In this document: one piece after another, positions 1 through 8,733 of the stretch | How positions within the stretch are numbered: position 1 is the stretch's first letter | Layout of the letters: the number at the start of each line of letters is the position of its first letter | Assembly: GCA_041619555.1 (NCBI GenBank) | Contig: JBFKDQ010000052.1 | Location: 1-27,652, forward strand | Reading direction: 5' to 3' | Length of the DNA stretch: 27,652 nucleotides | Origin: Oceanococcus sp041619555 | Lineage (GTDB): Bacteria; Pseudomonadota; Gammaproteobacteria; Nevskiales; Oceanococcaceae | Notes under the pieces: generated by a model | What the model was told of the DNA's origin: nothing | The model's input: the letters and a program-made list of their open reading frames with translations, nothing else | The model's database searches: none | Position numbers and translations under genes: made by a program

Positions 1-518
1 AGTGGCTGCCCCTGCACATCTTCCATCACCATTTAGGGCCGGTCCTGAAACCAGCCGCCATCGAGAAAACGGGCGATGCCGGCATGCTCCAGCCGCGCGA
101 CCAGATGGCGCTCCGCCTCAAAACGCTCCAAATGGTTCACCGCATCCAGGCGCAGGAATTTCACCGCCGCCACCGCCGGCTCATCACCGTGCAGATTTTC
201 GCAGCGATAGACCTCGCCCATGCCGCCACGACCGATCAGGGATGCAATGCGCCAGGACTTGAAGCGGGCCCCTGGCGCCAGCGCTGCAGCGCTATCGTTG
301 TTTCCGCTTAGCCCCTGGCCTAAGCGCGGCGCCCCCGAACCCAGCTGTTGGGTGTCCGCTGCCGCAGCCTGCAGCAGTTGTCGGACTTCCCGATACAGCC
401 CGACATTGCGGCCACGCAGCCTGCTCAGGTATTCGGCCCGGGGCGCATCGGCAAGCTGCTGGGCCTGCCAGAACGCGGTTTCGATCTCCTCCCAGCTGGG
501 CTTTGATGGCTGCTTCAT
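1..518 (-). pseudogene. Ser/Thr protein kinase, N-terminal part, interrupted by in-frame TAA
   Basis: Hanks-type kinase of the kind often found beside ECF sigma factors. The start is ATG at 516-518, preceded on the minus strand by a GGGGGA ribosome binding site. Residues 1-85 form a non-catalytic N-terminal segment. The kinase domain begins near residue 90: glycine-rich loop GRGGMGEV at 96-103, ATP-binding lysine K120 in AAVKFL, an alpha-C glutamate near 134-136, then HAGIARFLDGG. A TAA at 33-35 ends the frame after 161 codons. The same frame continues past it as MVMEDVQGQP to base 3, which is the expected hinge (the usual form is RP-Y-x-VMExVxGxP). One codon, normally an aromatic residue, is therefore replaced by a stop, with no frameshift. 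The catalytic loop and DFG motif lie outside the window. The product is probably inactive unless the stop is a sequencing error or is suppressed. Confidence 0.8.
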
Positions 519-761
519 TGGTCTTGTCCCCCAGCCTGAGAAACTAAGCGAATTGGCAGTCTTTCGCCACTGTTTTGGGCAGTAGCAGAGCAAGCCGGGC
601 TAGGTTGTCAGAATCAAACTTCAGATCCCCCGCGAGGTCGTGATTCATGCCGTGTTGCAGGTTCAGAAGCTCACCGACGGCAGTTGGTTTAGGTTTGGGT
701 TGCGACCAACCTGAACATGAGAAACCACCGATGATCGACGAGATGATGAATCTGCGGGGGG

Positions 762-2303
762 TCAGCCCGGATAGGTATAGCTGGCCTGCAGGCCCAGAGG
801 CAGGCCCAGGCTCCAGTAGATCAGCAGGAATGCGCTCCACAGCACCAGCAGGGAAATCGAATAGGGCAGCATCATGGCGGCGACCGTGCCGATCCCCGAG
901 TTCTTGACGTAGCGCTGACAGAACACCACCACCAGCGGGAAGTAGGGCATCAGCGGAGTGATGATGTTGGTGCTGGAGTCACCCACCCGATACGCGGCCT
1001 GAGCCAGGTCGGGGGAAATGCCCAGTTGCATCAGCATGGGAATGAAGATTGGCGCGAGCAGCGCCCATTTCGCCGATGCGGAGCCGACAAACAGATTGAT
1101 CACGCCGGTCAGCAAGATGATGCCGACAATGGTCACTGGCGCCGGCAAGGCCAGGGCTTTGAGCAGCGCGGCCCCTTCCAGCGCCAGCAACACGCCAAGG
1201 TTCGACTGGCCGAAGGCATAGACGAACTGGGCAATGAAAAACATGATGACCAGGTAGTAGGCCATGCCGTTCATCGCCTTGCTCATGCCCTGGATGACAT
1301 CCCGCGAGCTTTTCACCGTGCCCGCCAGAATGCCGTAGACCACGCCGGGAATCAGAAACAGCAGGAAAATCAAGGGGACGATGGATCGCATCAGTGGTGC
1401 AGCGCCTTCGGCGAGGCCACCATTGGGGCCACGCCAGGCGGAGTTCTCCGACCAGGCACTGAGCAGCAGCGCGCCCAGGCCCAGCAGCATCGCCCCCAGA
1501 GCACCGCGCAGGGCGCGACGTTCGCTGGGCTCCAGTGGATGCATTTTCGGCAGATCGTGCAGGTCGCCATCCAGCGCCGTGGCGTGTAGACGCGGTTCCA
1601 CCACCTTGTCGGTCAGCCACCAGCCGACGCCGATTACCAGCAGGGCAGAGCTGGCGGTAAAGAAGTAGTTGTTCAGCGGATTGAGTTGCACGCTGGAATC
1701 GATGATGTGCGCACCCGCCTGGGAGATGCCTTGCAGCATCGGATCCAGCGCCGCGGGCACGAAGCTTGCGGAAAACCCGCCGGACACCCCGGCAAAAGCC
1801 GCTGCGATGCCGGCCAGCGGATGGCGTCCTGCGGCATAAAAGATGACCCCGCCCAGCGGGATCACCAGCACATAGCCTGCATCGGCCGCGGTATGGCTGA
1901 GAATGCCGACCGCGATCAGCATCGGTGTGAGCAAGCCTTTAGCGGTCGCGGCAAGCAGGGCGCGCAGGCCCGCGTTGATGAAGCCCGTGTGTTCGGCAAC
2001 GCCGATGCCCAGCATGGCCACCAGCACCACGCCGACCGGATGGAAATGCGCGAAGTTGCCGACCATCGACGCCATGAAGGCGGTCAGTGCCGCTCCGGAG
2101 AGCTGGTTCTGCACGAAAAGCGCCTCGCCATTGCGCGGGTCGGTGAGGCCGAAATCGATGCCGGACAGCAGAGCGGAAAGCAGCCAGACGATCACCAGCA
2201 AGCCCACAAACAGCATGGCCGGGTCTGGCAAGCGGTTGCCGATGCGCTCGACGGCTCCGAGTATGCGTTCCAGCCGGCTGCTCGGCGTGTGCTGCTCGCT
2301 CAT
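762..2303 (-). CDS. AbgT-family transporter
   Basis: A 513-residue inner-membrane protein of the AbgT family, whose members import p-aminobenzoyl-glutamate (E. coli AbgT) or export sulfonamide-type antimetabolites (MtrF, YdaH). About ten or more hydrophobic segments are visible. The family pattern is clear: the N-terminal segment RIGNRLPDPAMLFVGLL, the hairpin region SHTAADAGYVLVIPLG, FAGVSGGFSASF, and the C-terminal SASAKWALLAPIFIPM and GDSSTNIITPLMPYFPLV. Length is normal for the family. The start at 2303 has a good AGGGAGA site upstream. It is transcribed away from the Mpo1-like gene and toward the kinase remnant, with 243 bases between its stop and the kinase start. No abgA/abgB genes are adjacent, so folate-fragment use cannot be inferred from context; substrate unknown. 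Confidence 0.92.
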   Translation of the reverse strand: MSEQHTPSSRLERILGAVERIGNRLPDPAMLFVGLLVIVWLLSALLSGIDFGLTDPRNGEALFVQNQLSGAALTAFMASMVGNFAHFHPVGVVLVAMLGIGVAEHTGFINAGLRALLAATAKGLLTPMLIAVGILSHTAADAGYVLVIPLGGVIFYAAGRHPLAGIAAAFAGVSGGFSASFVPAALDPMLQGISQAGAHIIDSSVQLNPLNNYFFTASSALLVIGVGWWLTDKVVEPRLHATALDGDLHDLPKMHPLEPSERRALRGALGAMLLGLGALLLSAWSENSAWRGPNGGLAEGAAPLMRSIVPLIFLLFLIPGVVYGILAGTVKSSRDVIQGMSKAMNGMAYYLVIMFFIAQFVYAFGQSNLGVLLALEGAALLKALALPAPVTIVGIILLTGVINLFVGSASAKWALLAPIFIPMLMQLGISPDLAQAAYRVGDSSTNIITPLMPYFPLVVVFCQRYVKNSGIGTVAAMMLPYSISLLVLWSAFLLIYWSLGLPLGLQASYTYPG

Positions 2304-2337
2304 TGGGTTCTCCCTGCTTTTTTGTCAATGAAATCCA

Positions 2338-2362
2338 CATCCCGGCTCTTGGGGCTGGGATG
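2338..2362 (-). other. Hairpin in the leader between abgT-like and Mpo1-like genes
   Basis: A 10-bp stem (two wobble pairs) with a five-base loop lies 35 bases upstream of the transporter start, in the 176-base divergent intergenic region. A second, smaller inverted repeat (six-bp arms, four-base loop) lies at 2403-2418. A TATAAA at 2440-2445 could be a -10 element for the plus-strand gene but has no convincing -35. On the transporter side the hairpin would lie in the 5' leader. Regulatory meaning is unproven. Confidence 0.3.
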
Positions 2363-2479
2363 TAGCAAAAGTTACGACATGTGGTCGAAATTTTTGCGCT
2401 GGGGGCGAACGCTCGCCCGAGTTATGGTGTTGTTCCCTGTATAAACCGGCGTTGGCCTCGACGCCCAAGGATGTGAATC

Positions 2480-3034
2480 ATGAGTCAGTTTGCTCGCGAA
2501 ATGGCCTTTTACACGGCGTACCACCAGGAAAATACCAATGTCTGGATCCATCTGTTCGGCGTCCCGCTAATTACCTTCACCGCTTTCATTCCCCTGGCCT
2601 GGCTGGAATTGTTCCAGCTCGGCGCTGTGCCGGTCACCGCCGCTTCACTATTGTATCTCTACAGCGTGCAGTACTACCTGCGCACGGATCTCCTGTTCGG
2701 TTTGATGGCCATGGGGCTGTATGGAGTCTTGCTGTACGCGGCGCATGCGGTCGCGGCGCTGGGCTTCGGACCAGGGCTCGCGATTTTCGCTGCCGGACAG
2801 ATCATCGGCTGGACCGCGCAGATCTATGGTCATCTGCACCACGAAGGCAACAAGCCAGCTTTTTTCGAAAGCATTTATCAGTCCTTTATTTCCGCGCCGC
2901 TGTTCATCATCGCCGACCTGTGCTTCCACTTCGGCATTCGTGCCGATCTGCAGAACGAGATCCATCGGGAACTGCTTGCCAGTGGCAGGCTGCGTGAACA
3001 GCCCGGTAATTTTCATGAGGTGCAGCGCGCCTGA
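2480..3034 (+). CDS. Mpo1-like (DUF962) membrane protein
   Basis: A 184-residue protein of the DUF962/YGL010w family. The yeast member Mpo1 is an iron-dependent dioxygenase that shortens 2-hydroxy fatty acids during alpha-oxidation. Family signatures are present: YHQENTNVWIHLFGVPL near the N-terminus (H15, H24) and QIYGHLHHEGNKPAFFES in the middle, whose conserved histidines are thought to bind iron. Between and after them are about four hydrophobic helices, so it sits in the inner membrane. The start at 2480 has AAGGA ten bases upstream; an earlier ATG at 2471 is followed at once by TGA. It is a single gene, with a 207-base gap before the TonB receptor gene. Enzymatic activity in bacteria is inferred from the yeast protein only. 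Confidence 0.85.
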   Translation: MSQFAREMAFYTAYHQENTNVWIHLFGVPLITFTAFIPLAWLELFQLGAVPVTAASLLYLYSVQYYLRTDLLFGLMAMGLYGVLLYAAHAVAALGFGPGLAIFAAGQIIGWTAQIYGHLHHEGNKPAFFESIYQSFISAPLFIIADLCFHFGIRADLQNEIHRELLASGRLREQPGNFHEVQRA

Positions 3035-3241
3035 AGGAAGCCTTTAAGGGCTGAGTCATTCGGCCCGGCAACTGACGTGCGGGGCGGTGACGGTCAACTG
3101 AGGGCCCGGCTGGGGATGCGCCGGATTCCCGCGCCGCTGGAGTGATTACCCCTGCGGACCGCAAAAATGCGAGACTCGGCCGGGACAGGCGGCAACAATA
3201 AGCCGCCAGCACCAAGCAGCATTGCCAGGGGAGACCAGGTC

Positions 3242-5764
3242 ATGGCCGGAAGGCGCGAACTCGGGGTGGCGGGAAGTCTAGCATTGGCTTTTTGCAGTCT
3301 TTCATGGGCCGTGCCGGAGCCCGATCCCATCGAGCTGGAGTCCGCCAGTACCCAGGCGCGCGCCAGTCCGAGTCGTGGTCAACTCGACGAGATCATCGTC
3401 ACCGCCCAGCGCAAGACCTCGAGCTTGCAGGACACGCCGATTTCCATCGAGGCTTTCAGCACGGAAAAGATGGAACTGCGGGGGATCGGCGGGCTGGAAG
3501 ATCTGCGAGCCAATGTGCCCAGCATGGTGGTGGAGCCGTTCCCGCTGTCAGCGACGACCTTGCGCATCGCGATTCGCGGCGTCGGTGTCAATGAGTCGCA
3601 GGTCACCCAGGACCCTGCGGTGGGCATCTATATCGACGGTGTCTACCTGGCGCGCAATGTTGGTCTGGCACTGGATCTCGCGGACATCGAGCGCATGGAA
3701 GTGCTGCGCGGGCCGCAGGGCGTGCTGTACGGGCGCAACAGCACCGGCGGGGCCGTCAATATCGTCAGCCGTCGACCGGATCCCGCTGCGATGACCATGC
3801 AGCACAAGCTCACTTTGGGAGAGCGCAAGCTCGGTGTTGGCAAAAGCGTATTGAACCTGCCACTAGGCGACGAGGCCGCGATCAAGTTTGCGTTCCTGGG
3901 ACGGCGCAGCGACGGCTTCGTCGAAAACACCGGTCCGGGAGAAGACTTCGGCGATCGCGAAGCACTGGGTTTTCGCTTTGATGCGCGCTGGTTCGCCAGC
4001 GATCAGCTCACGCTGGATTATGCCTACGACTTCACCGATTTGAGCTATGTGAATTACATGTTCCAGTCACAGCTCACGCCGGAGACCCATCATGGCCTGG
4101 CCGAGTACTTCAAACGCTACGCCCAGGCGCACTCCGTGTATGCGGATCATCGTCTCGACCGGATGGCGTCGGGCGCGCCGATGCAGGCTTCGCAAGCCAA
4201 GGTCAGCGGTCACACCCTGAGCATGGCGCGTCAGTTTGGCGGCATCGAGCTGAAATATCTGGCCGCCGTGCGAACGCTGGAGGATTTTCAGTATCCGGAT
4301 CTGGGTGGTGGAGCGGGTTCGACTGAATATCGCCTGGATACCGGTGCCTATGACAGTGCCGCCGCCCGCCAGGTCAATGGCGGCGAGGCCACACCCCTGG
4401 TCATTCCGCGGACCTATCAGGAGCAATGGTCGCATGAGCTGCAGATTTCCGGCAGCGCATTCGAGGATCGTCTGGATTTCATTGCCGGCGCCTATTATTT
4501 CACCGAGTCTGGTGGTGAAAATGGTGGGCCGGTGCACCACATTCTCAGCTCCAATGTGGATCCGGAGGAATACAACAACCTGGTTTCCCAGATCCCCGCG
4601 CTGGAGCAGGGCGCCCAGAACACGACCGATCCGCGCCTGTCGGCCTACTGGGACTATCTGGTCGAGATCGAAAACGCCGCCTATGCCGTCTTCGGACAGC
4701 TGGGCTGGCGCCCTGATCGCTGGGACCGACGTCTGAATCTGAGCCTGGGCATGCGCCTGTCGCGAGATGAACGCTGGGCGATCAAGGATTTCATCCAGAC
4801 CCAGTGGCTGGAGGAGCGTCTGGCCGATGGCAGTGTTTCTGCGACGCCCATTCCGCAGGAGGCGGCCGGTTCGCCGGATGAATTCGTCGGCGTCGAAGCA
4901 TCCAAGGAATACGATGATTTCTCGCCTTCGGCCAGCATCCAGTTCGATCTCACCGAGACCGCGACAAGCTATCTGTCCTATTCCTCGGCTTACAAGAGCG
5001 GCGGCTTCAATACGCGTGACCCACAGATTTCCGGGGACTCCGGTGCCGCCTCCGATGGCGAATCCTACGGCTTCGGATTCGTGGAAGGCTTTGCGCCGGA
5101 GCGGGTGCGGTCGCTCGAAGCGGGTCTCAAGAGTGAGTGGCTGCAGCGCACGCTGCGTCTCAATGGCGCCGTGTTCTTCAGCAAGTTCACTGACATGCAG
5201 ACCAATTTTCTGATCGCCGGCACCATTGCTGACACCAAGGCGCGCAATGCCGGCAAGGCACGGATGAGCGGTTTCGAACTGGAAGGAGCGTATCTCCCCG
5301 CGCGCGGCATGATTCTGGGCTTTCAGTACGCGTTCCTGGATGCTGAGGTCACCGAGGTCATCGATCTCAACGGTGACAATGTCGCCCATCTATACCCCTT
5401 TGTCGCCGCGCCGCCACATTCCGGCGTGATCTCGCTGGACTGGAGCTTTGCCCGTTTTAACTGGGGAGCTCTGCGCGCCTATGCCAGTGCGAACTACATG
5501 GGCGAGCGCACCGGTCTGGTCATTTCCGAGCCGCGCCGTGGTCTCACCTCCCTGGACGGCTACTGGACCGTGAATGCTCGTCTGATGCTCAGCGATTTGC
5601 GGCCCACCCGGGGCGGCACCTTCGATCTCGCACTGTGGGGCAAGAACATGCTGGACGAGGAATATCCGATCAGTGCGATCGACAACCTGCCGCATGCCGA
5701 CCGCGCGGTGGTCTGGGGCGAACCGCGCCAGCTCGGGCTTGATGTGATTTACCGCTACGATTGA
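3242..5764 (+). CDS. TonB-dependent outer membrane receptor
   Basis: An 840-residue outer-membrane receptor. I chose ATG 3242 rather than the in-frame ATG 3167 because it has a GGGGAGA site at the right distance and begins a signal peptide (MAGRRELGVAGSLALAF, cleavage near SWA at 21-23). A TonB-box-like DEIIVTAQRK lies at residues 49-58. The plug domain follows, with RGVGVNESQVTQDPAVGIYIDGVYL and EVLRGPQGVLYGRNSTGGAVNIVSR (split here as two blocks), and then the 22-strand barrel, ending in WGEPRQLGLDVIYRYD. This subtype is common in Sphingomonas, Caulobacter and marine gammaproteobacteria for uptake of organic substrates rather than classical siderophores; no substrate can be read from the sequence or neighbours. 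No SusD-like gene, FecIR pair or transporter is adjacent. Confidence 0.93.
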   Translation: MAGRRELGVAGSLALAFCSLSWAVPEPDPIELESASTQARASPSRGQLDEIIVTAQRKTSSLQDTPISIEAFSTEKMELRGIGGLEDLRANVPSMVVEPFPLSATTLRIAIRGVGVNESQVTQDPAVGIYIDGVYLARNVGLALDLADIERMEVLRGPQGVLYGRNSTGGAVNIVSRRPDPAAMTMQHKLTLGERKLGVGKSVLNLPLGDEAAIKFAFLGRRSDGFVENTGPGEDFGDREALGFRFDARWFASDQLTLDYAYDFTDLSYVNYMFQSQLTPETHHGLAEYFKRYAQAHSVYADHRLDRMASGAPMQASQAKVSGHTLSMARQFGGIELKYLAAVRTLEDFQYPDLGGGAGSTEYRLDTGAYDSAAARQVNGGEATPLVIPRTYQEQWSHELQISGSAFEDRLDFIAGAYYFTESGGENGGPVHHILSSNVDPEEYNNLVSQIPALEQGAQNTTDPRLSAYWDYLVEIENAAYAVFGQLGWRPDRWDRRLNLSLGMRLSRDERWAIKDFIQTQWLEERLADGSVSATPIPQEAAGSPDEFVGVEASKEYDDFSPSASIQFDLTETATSYLSYSSAYKSGGFNTRDPQISGDSGAASDGESYGFGFVEGFAPERVRSLEAGLKSEWLQRTLRLNGAVFFSKFTDMQTNFLIAGTIADTKARNAGKARMSGFELEGAYLPARGMILGFQYAFLDAEVTEVIDLNGDNVAHLYPFVAAPPHSGVISLDWSFARFNWGALRAYASANYMGERTGLVISEPRRGLTSLDGYWTVNARLMLSDLRPTRGGTFDLALWGKNMLDEEYPISAIDNLPHADRAVVWGEPRQLGLDVIYRYD

Positions 5765-5785
5765 ACACAGCATGGGGATGGCATA

Positions 5786-5981
5786 GGGGACGCACCACCT
5801 AGCCCGACTTTGCCGGGAGCGGGAAATCACTGGGGACGTCCCTGGGGGATGAAGCACCTGCCTTGGCGTAGGCAGGTGGTCGGGGAGACGCATGGATTCA
5901 GCTGCCAGGCTGCTGGTGACAGAATCGTGGTGCGTTCCGATGCGGTATGCGTTCAGTGGAGCGGGGAAGTGGTGCGTCCCC
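5786..5981. repeat. Cluster of degenerate REP-like hairpins bounded by 13-bp inverted arms
   Basis: The segment between the receptor gene and the lipoprotein gene starts with GGGGACGCACCAC (5786-5798) and ends with its exact reverse complement GTGGTGCGTCCCC (5969-5981). Inside, smaller hairpins of similar design follow one another. 5786-5842 has a degenerate right arm and an inner CCCG/CGGG stem. 5855-5878 has a perfect 8-bp stem, CACCTGCC/GGCAGGTG. 5882-5938 pairs GGGGAGACGCATGGATTC with GAATCGTGGTGCGTTCC around an inner CCAG/CTGG. The same arms close the solitary hairpin at 8855-8909. This resembles REP/BIME clusters spread by Y1-type (RAYT) transposases, but no transposase gene is present, so the mechanism is inferred. 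Confidence 0.6.
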
Positions 5982-6051
5982 GTTCGTTCGTCCCCGTTGG
6001 TTTTTGGGTTTGATACGGAGCAGGGCTGTGGAAAATGGAGCAAGGCTCAGC

Positions 6052-6906
6052 GTGAAAAGAGGTTTTTTCAAATCGGGCCGCTGCATTGCCGTGTTGAGCT
6101 GCCTGTTGCTGGTGGGCTGTGGTTTCGCCGCCCGCCTGGCCTATAACAATCTCGACTGGCTGGGTCGTCGCTGGGTCAGCGATTACGTGCAACTGGATCA
6201 GGCTCAGCAAGGACAGTTCGAGGCCTCCTTTCAACGTTGGTGGCAATGGCACCGAGAGACCCAGTTGCCGGCTTATGCCACGAGTCTCGAAGCCTGGGCC
6301 CGGGATGCCGAAAATGGTGTCAGCCGGGCCGAAATCCATCAGGTCCTGTCAGATCTGGAGCGCTATACGCTGACGGCCATGGAGGCGGGATTTGCCGATA
6401 TGGTCGTGCTCATGCGTGAACTGGATGATGAGCAGATCCTTTCATTGCTCGGGGCCTTGCAGGACGCGGCGGATGAGTATCGTGAGGATGTGCTGGAGCG
6501 ATCTCCGGCGCAACGCCGAAAAAAATACGCCCGTGCGCTCGCCAAGTTGTTACGCCGCTGGCTCGGAAAACTCACGGCGGAACAGCAGGTCGTGGTGGAT
6601 CGCTGGGCGCAGAGCAGACAGGATCTGGCGCAACAATGGCTGGACAGTCGCCTGACCTGGCGGGAGGCGCTCGGGGATGTCTTGCGGGCGCGCGATGAAA
6701 CGGATTTCGAGGCCCGCATCAGGTCGCTGATCTTCGCGCCGCAAGAGCGCTGGAGCGATGCTCACCGTGAGGCGGTCCAGGCCAATCAACAGGGCCAACT
6801 GGACATGCTGGAGACGGTTTTGGCCCTGGCCAAGGATCGCCAACTCGATCACCTGCGCGCAGAACTGCTCCGACTGGCCGAGCTGTGCAAGGAACTGGGC
6901 GTCTGA
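6052..6906 (+). CDS. DUF6279-like lipoprotein
   Basis: A 284-residue predicted lipoprotein. The open frame extends upstream to 5947, but that part overlaps the repeat cluster. GTG 6052 gives a proper lipoprotein signal peptide (VKRGFFKSGRCIAVLSCLLL) with lipobox LVGC, the lipidated cysteine being residue 23, and AAGG lies eight bases upstream. The rest is strongly helical and charged, beginning AARLAYNNLDWLGRRWVSDYVQLDQAQ, which matches the tone of the DUF6279 family (small envelope lipoproteins with a YNNLDWL-like start). Tryptophan- and arginine-rich helices follow, with no recognisable catalytic motif. It is likely an inner-face outer-membrane or periplasmic protein of unknown role. The family name is a recognition from pattern and is less certain than the lipoprotein call. 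Confidence 0.75.
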   Translation: MKRGFFKSGRCIAVLSCLLLVGCGFAARLAYNNLDWLGRRWVSDYVQLDQAQQGQFEASFQRWWQWHRETQLPAYATSLEAWARDAENGVSRAEIHQVLSDLERYTLTAMEAGFADMVVLMRELDDEQILSLLGALQDAADEYREDVLERSPAQRRKKYARALAKLLRRWLGKLTAEQQVVVDRWAQSRQDLAQQWLDSRLTWREALGDVLRARDETDFEARIRSLIFAPQERWSDAHREAVQANQQGQLDMLETVLALAKDRQLDHLRAELLRLAELCKELGV

Positions 6907-7050
6907 AGGCATGTGGACACTCGCCGGCGGCCGCCAGCAGGTCGGCAGCGCTGGCGTCCTGTTCCGCCTGACGCTGGACCTAAACTCGGCAAAGGCCCGA
7001 CGCCGGGTTCATCGCTTGCGTTTGCCGCTATGCTCATGGCTTTTTGGCCG

Positions 7051-7449
7051 ATGAAAACCTTAAATCTGAAAATTACGCCGCGATTCTGCGAGACCGACGC
7101 CCTGGCCCATGTCAGCAATACCACGCTGCCATGCTGGTTCGAGCAAGCCAGACGACCTTTTTTCGAGATGTTCGTGCCCAATCTCGATGTGCGTCAGTGG
7201 AATCTGATCGTACGCAAGATCGAAGTGGAATTCGAAGCTCAGATCTTTCTTGATCCGGCTGTCGAGATTCGCAGCTGGATCGGCCGTCTGGGCTCTTCCT
7301 CCTTCGTGGTCGAGCACGAGGTCTGGCAGAACTACAAGCGCTGCGCGCGCGGTTCCGCCGTGATGATTCATTTCGACTACGCGCAGCAGCGGCCGGTACC
7401 GGTGCCCGAGGCCATTCGCCAGCAGTTGCTGGAATACGTCGCAGCCTAG
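7051..7449 (+). CDS. Acyl-CoA thioesterase, 4HBT hot-dog fold
   Basis: A 132-residue single hot-dog domain of the YbgC/FadM-like 4-hydroxybenzoyl-CoA thioesterase group, which hydrolyses acyl-CoA thioesters in the cytoplasm. The family start PRFCETDALAHVSNTTLPCW contains the catalytic aspartate (ETDALAHV corresponds to the usual ETDxxGHVNN). It is followed by WFEQARRPFFE on the long central helix and by the beta strands ending in SAVMIHFDYAQQRP. ATG 7051 fits the family length; ATG 7030 or 7036 would add a few residues, and none has a clear ribosome binding site. A TATGCT at 7029-7034 could be a -10 box, which would favour 7051 with a very short leader. It is convergent with the GGDEF gene, with 21 bases between the two stops. 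The physiological substrate is not evident. Confidence 0.85.
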   Translation: MKTLNLKITPRFCETDALAHVSNTTLPCWFEQARRPFFEMFVPNLDVRQWNLIVRKIEVEFEAQIFLDPAVEIRSWIGRLGSSSFVVEHEVWQNYKRCARGSAVMIHFDYAQQRPVPVPEAIRQQLLEYVAA

Positions 7450-7470
7450 AGGCGCAGGAATGCGGAAGGG

Positions 7471-8733
7471 TCAGGCCTTGCGGCGACTGCTGCGGGAACG
7501 CTTGTCTGCGTACATCGCCTTGTCCGCCGCGCCGACGGCCGCTTTCAGGCCGCCCTTGCCGCGCAGGGCGTAACCCATGGAGGCCGGAACCTCGACCTCG
7601 GCCAGCGCAGCGCGCAGGCGTTCGGTCAAGGCCTGGGCGCCTGCCTCATCGCAGCCCGGTGCCAGATAGGCGAATTCGTCCCCTCCGAGTCGAGCCAGGG
7701 TGTCCTTGCGCCGGGCGGCCGATTTCAGGGCGCTCGCGGCACGGCGGATGAATTCATCTCCGGCTTCGTGGCCCTGCTCATCATTGATCTGCTTCAGGCC
7801 ATCGAGATCGATGATCACGATGCTGGCGTCGAGTTTCTGGCTGCGACAGCGCTTTTCAGCCTCTTTCAACTCCTCTTCCCAGCCGCGGCGGTTGAGCAGG
7901 CGGGTGACTTCGTCGCGCTGGCTCTGGCGTCGCACCTGGCGCTCGCGGGCCCTGAGTTCCTCTCGTTTACGTTGTTCCATCTGCGTCAGTTGGCGGCCCG
8001 CGATCGCGAGTACCAACAGTGGCAAAAGCAGATTCGCCATGACACTCAAGGTAATGGCGGTGGCCTCATCGAGATGGAGGCGTTGCAGGCCCAGCAGCAG
8101 GAGCAGGCCGATCAGGATCGGGATGCTCAGAATCCAGGGGAGCAGTTGCCGTCGGCTGTGTGCGACAGCATCGTCGCCACGCAGGCCCGCGAGCGGGCTT
8201 GCGGGGTGCAGGGCCAGCTGCCCGGTTGCCAGCAGGGCGAACAGGCCGGTTTCGAGCAGCTTGATCCCGATCGCATCCTCGTTCCCTCCAGGCACGCGCA
8301 GGAGCGGTTCGGCGTGAAACAGCAGAGCCAGAATCAGCAGAACGGCGATCGCCGTCGCCAGCATGCTGCACACCAGACTGCGATCCACCGCATCCGAGTC
8401 CGGGTGGTGCAGCAGCCGTGCCAGTCCGAGGCTGAAAAAACCCGCCGCCAGCATCGGCACCTCGCGCCAGGCCGGCACCAGTTCGACCTCTGGCAGCAAT
8501 GGCAGCAGATTTGCCAGAACCGGGAGCTGTATGGCCAGCAGACAGGCCGCGGCGAAGCGTCCAGGCGTGCCGTTTGGCGGCAGCAGTAGCGTGAGTGCGC
8601 CGAGACCCAAACTGCAGGTCAGCAGGGGCGTGAGTGTCATCGCCGGAATGCTCAGGGTGCTGAATCGGGTGATGCCAGCGACGCCCAGGGACGCCACCAG
8701 TACGGCGATGGTGGTCAAACGAATCAGCAACAT
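7471..8733 (-). CDS. Membrane-bound diguanylate cyclase (GGDEF)
   Basis: A 420-residue protein that makes cyclic di-GMP from two GTP. The N-terminal half (about residues 1-246) carries roughly seven hydrophobic helices and serves as a membrane sensor with no named domain that I can recognise. A short charged linker (EQRKREELRARERQVRRQ, 253-270) leads into the GGDEF domain: DEVTRLLNRRGW at 274-285, IVIIDLDGLKQINDEQGHEAGD at 305-326, the active site GGDEF at 350-354, and the inhibitory I-site RxxD at 341-344. All key residues are intact, so it should be active and product-inhibited. There is no EAL domain. The frame stays open and hydrophobic for about 18 codons upstream of ATG 8733 without a standard start codon, so the first helix may begin earlier. 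Confidence 0.92.
   Translation of the reverse strand: MLLIRLTTIAVLVASLGVAGITRFSTLSIPAMTLTPLLTCSLGLGALTLLLPPNGTPGRFAAACLLAIQLPVLANLLPLLPEVELVPAWREVPMLAAGFFSLGLARLLHHPDSDAVDRSLVCSMLATAIAVLLILALLFHAEPLLRVPGGNEDAIGIKLLETGLFALLATGQLALHPASPLAGLRGDDAVAHSRRQLLPWILSIPILIGLLLLLGLQRLHLDEATAITLSVMANLLLPLLVLAIAGRQLTQMEQRKREELRARERQVRRQSQRDEVTRLLNRRGWEEELKEAEKRCRSQKLDASIVIIDLDGLKQINDEQGHEAGDEFIRRAASALKSAARRKDTLARLGGDEFAYLAPGCDEAGAQALTERLRAALAEVEVPASMGYALRGKGGLKAAVGAADKAMYADKRSRSSRRKA

Noticed and set aside
33..35. Reading the TAA as programmed recoding of the kinase gene
   Set aside because: TAA is not a selenocysteine or pyrrolysine codon, and no shift-prone sequence is seen; simple mutation or error is more likely.
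544..840. 98-codon minus-strand frame between the kinase and the transporter
   Set aside because: It overlaps the end of the AbgT-like gene in another frame, has no ribosome site at its start and shows no family resemblance.
3035..3241. Possible cobalamin riboswitch upstream of the TonB receptor gene (GCCAGGGGAGACC near the start resembles the B12 box)
   Set aside because: The other conserved parts of the riboswitch, including the GCTGCCCCCGCAAC-like core, are missing; the similarity is explained by the ribosome binding site.
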